The notes under the pieces: model-generated | Told to the model about the DNA's origin: nothing | Databases searched by the model: none | Seen by the model: the letters and a program-made list of their open reading frames with translations, nothing else | Program-made: the position numbers and the translations under genes | Shown here: positions 16,661 through 20,794 of the stretch, one piece after another | How the letters are laid out: the number at the start of each line of letters is the position of its first letter | How positions within the stretch are numbered: the stretch's first letter is position 1 | Origin: a virus | Direction: 5' to 3' (one strand) | DNA: 20,794 nt | Virus record (IMG/VR): IMGVR_UViG_3300020200_000228 | Coordinates: 1-20,794 of that record

Positions 16661-18838
16661 ATGAAAAAATATAAAAAGAACAAATCTTATTATTCCGACT
16701 ATTGGTTGGATAAATCTATATTCGCCCCAATCACATATCGTGGTGTTTATGCTGTTGGTAGTGGTGGTGCTGTTGATGCGCATCAAGTCAAAACTAATGA
16801 CCTTGTTAAGTTGGCCTCTTATAAACGGGCCATTTCTAACTTTGTGAGAATTGTAACAAATAAACCCATTCCGGTCAAATTTTCTACAGGTGCTCAATCC
16901 TATACTGATGGGAATAATGTTGTAATTTCTTCAAAGATGGATGATGCTGAATTTGACCCGGCGGTAGGGTTGGCTCTCCACGAGGGTTCGCACATCAAAC
17001 TTACCGATTTTGGTATTCTTGAAAAGTATTTCAAAATCTCCGCTATAGCGATACCACCCGTTATTGCTAATCGTATTTCCAAAATGCCGGAGGTATCTGA
17101 ATCTGATATATTGGTTGTTCGTACATTGAAAAAGTATATGTTTCAATACCTAAAAGATATTCTCAATATTGTTGAGGATAGGCGTATTGATAATTATATT
17201 TATAACACAGCTCCTGGTTATCGTGGGTACTATCACTCTATGTATGATAAATACTTTAATGATAGTGTTATTGATAAGGCTTTGGTATCTGATGAATACA
17301 CTACCGAAGATTGGGAATCTTATATGTTCCGACTTTGTAATATTACAAACAAACATCGTAGGTTGGGTGCTCTTAAATCTTTACCCACTATTTGGAATTT
17401 GTTGGATTTGAAAAACATTGAACGATTAAAAACTACTACTGATAGTTTGGATTTGGCTTCAGAAATTTTCTTAACTATTTTTGATGCAGTTTATATTGAA
17501 CCTACTGAAAAGGATAATCAATCTTCATCCGGTGATAGTAATGATTCATCTTCAGGTGATTCTGATGGTTACTCGCCAATGACAGGTGATTTTGATTCAC
17601 CTCAAACGGGTGGTGGTTCTATGAAATCTGATGGTAATGGTGACCCTTCTGATGGTGATTCTTCGGATGGTGATTCTTCGGATGGCGATTCTTCGGATGG
17701 TGATTCTTCGGATGGTGATTCTTCTAATAATAGTGCTGGTGGTTCTGGGAACACTCTTTCACCCTCTCTTAAAAACAGACTTAATAACGCTATCAAAAAG
17801 CAGAAGAATTTTTTGAATGGTGATATTTCTAAAAAGAAAATGAGTAAGGGTGAATCTTCCATAGTAAACGCTTTGGAGGAATCTGATGTAGTTTTGAAAA
17901 GTGTATCTGCTGAAAGTCGCCGGTGGGGTGGTGGAGTTCAAAAAACAAATTGTTATTTAGTTAAGAAGCTAACTCAATCGTTGATTGAATCTCAGGCATT
18001 TGCTATTACTACTAATTATACCCGCCACTTTGATGAGAATCAAAAATATATTGATAAAGGTATTACATTGGGTATATTATTAGGTAAGAAGCTTAAAACG
18101 CGTGATGAGAATCGTAGTTTGGTTACACCCCGTCTTAAATCGGGTAAGATATCATCCCGAATGTTACACGAGGTTGGGTTTGGTAATTTCAATATATTTG
18201 AAAAAATTCAAACCAATTCCGTAAAGCCAATCACTCTTCATATTTCAGTTGATGCTAGTGGTTCAATGGGTGGAAAAAAATGGCGTAATACACAAACCGC
18301 TGTGGTTGCTATCGCTAAGGCCGCTTCGATGATATCAAATATCAATGTGGTTATTAGTTACCGAAGCACTTATGATAATGGTGCTTCAGTTCCGCTGATT
18401 GTAATCGCTTACGATAGTAGGGTTGATAATTTCTCAAAGATTAAGAGCATGTTCAAACATTTAGTCCCACACGGTACAACGCCCGAAGGTTTGTGTTATG
18501 AGGCGATTATGGGTGAGATTTTGAAAACCAAAGATAATTCAGAAAAATACCTAATTAACTTTTCGGATGGTATGCCTACATTTGAAAATAAGGATATGAG
18601 TTATGAGGGTGATATTGCTATTAAACACACCGCCGACCAGGTTAATAAATTAAGGATGGGTGGTGTTAGTGTTCTATCTTACTTTATTAGTGAGTATGGT
18701 TTTGATAGAATGCGTAGCACATCCTACGCTGATGACTTTAATCGGATGTATGGTAAGGATGCGAGGTTCGTTAATGTAAATGAGGTGATGGACTTGGCTA
18801 AGACATTAAATGGTAAATTTGAGGTGGGTGTCCAATAA
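16661..18838 (+). CDS. Metallopeptidase-like plus vWA protein (CobT/DUF2201-like), 725 residues
   Basis: Three parts. Residues 1-280: a helical domain with HEGSH at 107-111 (an HExxH zinc motif) and NIVEDRRID at 169-177, whose E172 could be the third ligand as in gluzincins. Residues 285-365: an acidic Ser/Asp/Gly linker with five SDGDS units. Residues 525-725: a von Willebrand A domain with MIDAS motif D531-A-S533-G-S535, HGTTPEG at 604-610 (T606/T607) and FSDGMP at 634-639 (D636). This layout resembles CobT and the DUF2201 proteins that pair with MoxR/CobS-type AAA+ ATPases, and that partner is the next gene. The pair should form a chaperone or remodelling machine; the target is unknown. 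The stop codon lies in the loop of the next hairpin. Confidence 0.88.
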   Translation: MKKYKKNKSYYSDYWLDKSIFAPITYRGVYAVGSGGAVDAHQVKTNDLVKLASYKRAISNFVRIVTNKPIPVKFSTGAQSYTDGNNVVISSKMDDAEFDPAVGLALHEGSHIKLTDFGILEKYFKISAIAIPPVIANRISKMPEVSESDILVVRTLKKYMFQYLKDILNIVEDRRIDNYIYNTAPGYRGYYHSMYDKYFNDSVIDKALVSDEYTTEDWESYMFRLCNITNKHRRLGALKSLPTIWNLLDLKNIERLKTTTDSLDLASEIFLTIFDAVYIEPTEKDNQSSSGDSNDSSSGDSDGYSPMTGDFDSPQTGGGSMKSDGNGDPSDGDSSDGDSSDGDSSDGDSSDGDSSNNSAGGSGNTLSPSLKNRLNNAIKKQKNFLNGDISKKKMSKGESSIVNALEESDVVLKSVSAESRRWGGGVQKTNCYLVKKLTQSLIESQAFAITTNYTRHFDENQKYIDKGITLGILLGKKLKTRDENRSLVTPRLKSGKISSRMLHEVGFGNFNIFEKIQTNSVKPITLHISVDASGSMGGKKWRNTQTAVVAIAKAASMISNINVVISYRSTYDNGASVPLIVIAYDSRVDNFSKIKSMFKHLVPHGTTPEGLCYEAIMGEILKTKDNSEKYLINFSDGMPTFENKDMSYEGDIAIKHTADQVNKLRMGGVSVLSYFISEYGFDRMRSTSYADDFNRMYGKDARFVNVNEVMDLAKTLNGKFEVGVQ
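17651..17725 (+). repeat. 15-bp in-frame tandem repeat, five units
   Basis: Five units of GATGGTGATTCTTCG (one C for T in unit 3, the last base changed in unit 5), coding DGDSS repeats in the acidic linker of the vWA protein. Unit number can be expected to vary by slippage without loss of frame. Confidence 0.95.
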
Positions 18839-18850
18839 AATGGACACTTT
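18828..18850 (+). terminator. Terminator-like hairpin carrying the stop codon of the vWA gene
   Basis: Stem GTGTCCA (18828-18834) / TGGACAC (18841-18847) with loop ATAAAA, followed by TTTT. The TAA stop (18836-18838) is in the loop, so the terminator begins inside the gene. Confidence 0.75.
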
Positions 18851-18859
18851 TCCCTCAAA

Positions 18860-18937
18860 TGTGGATAAGTTGTGGATAAAATTAATGATAATTTAATATT
18901 GAAAGCTTGGATATTTGCTCCCTCTGTAGTATCTTTA
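18860..18937 (+). promoter_or_regulatory. Promoter module 7 with two DnaA boxes
   Basis: TGTGGATAA twice (18860-18868 and 18871-18879, 11 bases apart start to start, about one helical turn), then TTAATGATAATTTAATAT, GAAAGCTTGG (CTTG 18906-18909), 20 bases, TATCTTTA (18930-18937). It drives the AAA+ gene 23 bases further on. Confidence 0.87.
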
Positions 18938-18960
18938 TATTGTAAGTTAAACCCCTATAT

Positions 18961-20250
18961 ATGAAAAACCAAAGATTCGTTTTCGGTACTATCGTTCAAA
19001 GTAACGGTGTACTAATGTTCCAAGATTCAAATGGAGCAATGTTCAACATCCCAGCTCTTAATGAGAAGGGGACTTCCCTCTACCGCAGGGCTCTTCAGGC
19101 TTCTAAGCGACCTGATAAATTCCGATTCAAAATTAGGGTTAAGGGTTCGTTCACTTCTGGTGAGCTTTGTTTTGGTCGTGTTCCTGCTTCTAAAGCAACC
19201 GATACCACCCCCGTTACAAACTTCACCAAACCAAATGGTGGGTTGGAGCAATACGCTGTGGATTCGGTTCGTAAACCTACCGTGACTATGGTATCAACTC
19301 CGGCTCAAATCGCCGCTCCGGTGGTTATGCCTGAAAATGTTTTGAACTTCATTCACACCGAAGCTGCGGGGTTAAAACCAAAGATGTTGTTTATGCCGGA
19401 ACTGAAATGGAAATATTTAATTCGTAACATTCTTCGTGGTAAAAACATTATGATGACCGGTGCTGCTGGTTGTGGTAAAACGATGGCTGCTAAAGCTGCC
19501 GCGTGTTCAATTGATGGGTACTCTACCTTTATCATCAACTTGGGTGCTACTCAAGACCCCCGAACAACGCTGATTGGTAATACCCAATATGACACCACCA
19601 AAGGTACGGTGTTTAATCAATCACCTTTTGTGAAGGCAATCCAAACGCCAAATACGGTGGTTGTATTGGATGAGATTACTAGGGCTCACCCCGAAGCGTG
19701 GAACATTCTGATGACGGTTCTCGATCCAGGTCAACGCTACCTTCGTTTGGATGAAGCCGCTGATGCTCCTACTATCAATGTGGCTGATGGTGTTTCCTTT
19801 ATTGCCTCTGCTAATATTGGTAATGAATATACCGCCACCCGACTGCTTGACAGGGCTATCTTAGACCGATTTACGATTATTGAAATGGATTCTCTGAATA
19901 AGGATGAGGAATCTACTTTGCTTGGTATGATGTATCCTTCGGTATCTTCGGAGGTGTTGGGTAATGTGGCTGAAATTACAACGATGACCCGTAATGAAAT
20001 TTGTAGTGAATCACCCAAACTGACCAACTCCCTCTCTACTCGTACTGCTGTGGAAATTGGTTCGCTACTCTATGATGGATTTAGTTTGACTGAAGCCGCT
20101 GAGATTGCTATCTATCCCTTCTTTGATAATAGTGGTGGGGCTCAATCGGAGCGTGTGTTTATGAAGCAGTTCGTTCAAAAGTTTGTAAAAACTGGTGAAG
20201 AAAACCTATTCAATACTGAAGATACTACTGCTGTTAATAATCCGTTTTAA
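18961..20250 (+). CDS. MoxR/CobS-type AAA+ ATPase, 429 residues
   Basis: Residues 1-80 form a strand-rich N-terminal domain (FVFGTIVQSNGVLMFQDSNG), followed by a flexible T/P-rich linker. The AAA+ core has Walker A GAAGCGKT (167-174), Walker B VVVLDE (233-238), sensor 1 in SANIGNEYTATR (N285), and an arginine finger in LDRF (R303). The ATQDPRTTLIGNT and DPGQRYLRLDEA segments are typical of MoxR/CobS AAA+ ATPases. These work with vWA/metallopeptidase partners, here the preceding gene. The two genes have separate but nearly identical promoters, so they can be made together in different amounts. CobS-like ATPases are also known from T4-like cyanophages. Confidence 0.92.
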   Translation: MKNQRFVFGTIVQSNGVLMFQDSNGAMFNIPALNEKGTSLYRRALQASKRPDKFRFKIRVKGSFTSGELCFGRVPASKATDTTPVTNFTKPNGGLEQYAVDSVRKPTVTMVSTPAQIAAPVVMPENVLNFIHTEAAGLKPKMLFMPELKWKYLIRNILRGKNIMMTGAAGCGKTMAAKAAACSIDGYSTFIINLGATQDPRTTLIGNTQYDTTKGTVFNQSPFVKAIQTPNTVVVLDEITRAHPEAWNILMTVLDPGQRYLRLDEAADAPTINVADGVSFIASANIGNEYTATRLLDRAILDRFTIIEMDSLNKDEESTLLGMMYPSVSSEVLGNVAEITTMTRNEICSESPKLTNSLSTRTAVEIGSLLYDGFSLTEAAEIAIYPFFDNSGGAQSERVFMKQFVQKFVKTGEENLFNTEDTTAVNNPF

Positions 20251-20255
20251 TTTAT

Positions 20256-20675
20256 ATGGGGTATAATAAGTTCAAATGGTGGAGAAAAGGGGCTCGTAAG
20301 AAGCCCCTTTCTTTTAATGCGCATCTTTACGATAAGATTGTGAATGGTGATTTTGATTTATCAGAATTTTTCCAACAGGCTTTAGAGGCTAGAAAAAAAG
20401 CAAATCGTGCATATGAACTTGCCTATAAAAAGTATGGTGGAAATTCTAATTCAGATAGGTGTGAGTTTGCTAGGGATGAAGGTAGGATGGATAGAGTTCG
20501 TGCTTTAAAGCTTGAATTTGAAGGTGAGTTAGATGAGATTCGTATATTAAATTCACTTCGGACCGAACTACAAAAAAAGTTTGGTGTTGATGTGTGGGAT
20601 GAAATGATGAACGAATCTCCAATGGATTTAGATGAACTATATAATTATTACTATCAAAAATCAATTAATAAATAA
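20256..20675 (+). CDS. Hypothetical charged helical protein, 139 residues
   Basis: Starts MGYNKFKWWRKGARKKPLSF five bases after the AAA+ stop. Long helices rich in E, K, R and L follow (EFFQQALEARKKANRAYELA; LKLEFEGELDEIRILNSLRT), probably a coiled coil, and an acidic end (ESPMDLDELYNYYYQK). The basic N-terminus and coiled coil might bind the ATPase pair; that is inference. Codons 11-18 double as one arm-loop-arm of a strong hairpin followed by CTTTT, so part of the transcripts may end here. Confidence 0.72.
   Translation: MGYNKFKWWRKGARKKPLSFNAHLYDKIVNGDFDLSEFFQQALEARKKANRAYELAYKKYGGNSNSDRCEFARDEGRMDRVRALKLEFEGELDEIRILNSLRTELQKKFGVDVWDEMMNESPMDLDELYNYYYQKSINK
20286..20315 (+). terminator. 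Terminator-like hairpin inside the start of a gene
   Basis: Perfect 9-bp stem AAAGGGGCT / AGCCCCTTT with a 7-base loop (CGTAAGA), followed by CTTTT. It begins 36 bases after the AAA+ stop codon and lies within the first 20 codons of the 20256 gene. Confidence 0.7.
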
Positions 20676-20680
20676 TAAAG

Positions 20681-20794
20681 ATGAAAACCTCAGATGAATT
20701 AAAAAAGTATAAAAAAAATCATCATACTAGATATAATCAATCTACATTTGTAGGGCCTGTTAGAGCGTGGGGTAGACTTAAAGCTCGCAAAAGG
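20681..20794 (+). CDS. Start of a basic protein, cut by the window end
   Basis: ATG 20681 follows the previous stop by 5 bases; 38 codons are visible without a stop (MKTSDELKKYKKNHHTRYNQ, then a proline, tryptophan and arginine-rich stretch ending KARKR). It is very basic and probably binds nucleic acid or a protein surface, but the rest is missing. Confidence 0.6.
   Translation, partial: MKTSDELKKYKKNHHTRYNQSTFVGPVRAWGRLKARKR

Noticed and set aside
17602-17862. Minus-strand frame with SPSEE repeats
   Set aside because: It is the complement of the SDGDS-coding tandem repeat in the vWA gene.

Overview
The window looks like part of a large double-stranded DNA phage that infects a member of the Bacteroidota. 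The evidence is as follows. Nearly every base is coding, in short AT-rich genes that all lie on the + strand and often touch or overlap by 1-4 bases. Start codons are not preceded by Shine-Dalgarno sequences. At least a dozen promoters follow the Bacteroidota pattern (TTTG or CTTG, then about 20 bases, then TATCTTTA or TATATTnn). There are tRNA genes, two DNA methyltransferases, an HNH endonuclease and a dCMP deaminase. No structural, packaging or replication gene is recognisable, so the phage assignment is an inference from gene style and content.

Layout. 1-1181: three genes; two share a 20-residue N-terminus that could be a capsid-targeting peptide, and one of these is a putative zinc metallopeptidase. 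1196-2330: a terminator, then about 1 kb of non-coding low-complexity repeats (candidate origin), then two tandem promoter modules. 2415-5829: small genes of unknown function, including a YD-repeat protein and two paralogous small-barrel-like proteins. 5830-8421: an intergenic gap, a 29-bp tandem duplication, an adenine methyltransferase, a second YD-repeat protein and an HNH endonuclease. 8540-9620: a string of very small genes, one a 56-residue PspC-domain protein. 9502-10863: a methyltransferase cassette bracketed by a 47-bp direct repeat, with a GC-rich core in an AT-rich gene, apparently inserted in front of a SLOG-family gene. 11273-12793: a terminator-promoter module and a block of phage-like conserved genes, one with an LPD29-like domain. 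12801-16255: three tRNAs (Met/Ile-CAT, Arg-TCT, Gly-TCC) and a tRNA-Leu relic, interleaved with a small membrane protein, an ATE/Bpt-like aminoacyl-tRNA-protein transferase, a dCMP deaminase and a small lipoprotein. 16321-20794: three genes, each behind its own copy of a repeated promoter module: a 55-residue basic protein, a 725-residue metallopeptidase-vWA protein and its partner MoxR/CobS-type AAA+ ATPase, followed by two further genes.

The most striking feature of the window as a whole is a repeated control module: a palindrome or terminator (TGTCCA...TGGACA), one or two perfect DnaA-box 9-mers (TGTGGATAA), an AT-rich element, then AAAGCTTGG with exactly 20 bases to TATCTTTA. It occurs seven times, complete or in part, and probably co-regulates a gene set that includes the AAA+/vWA pair. 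The most interesting single gene is the ATE-like transferase placed among the tRNAs.
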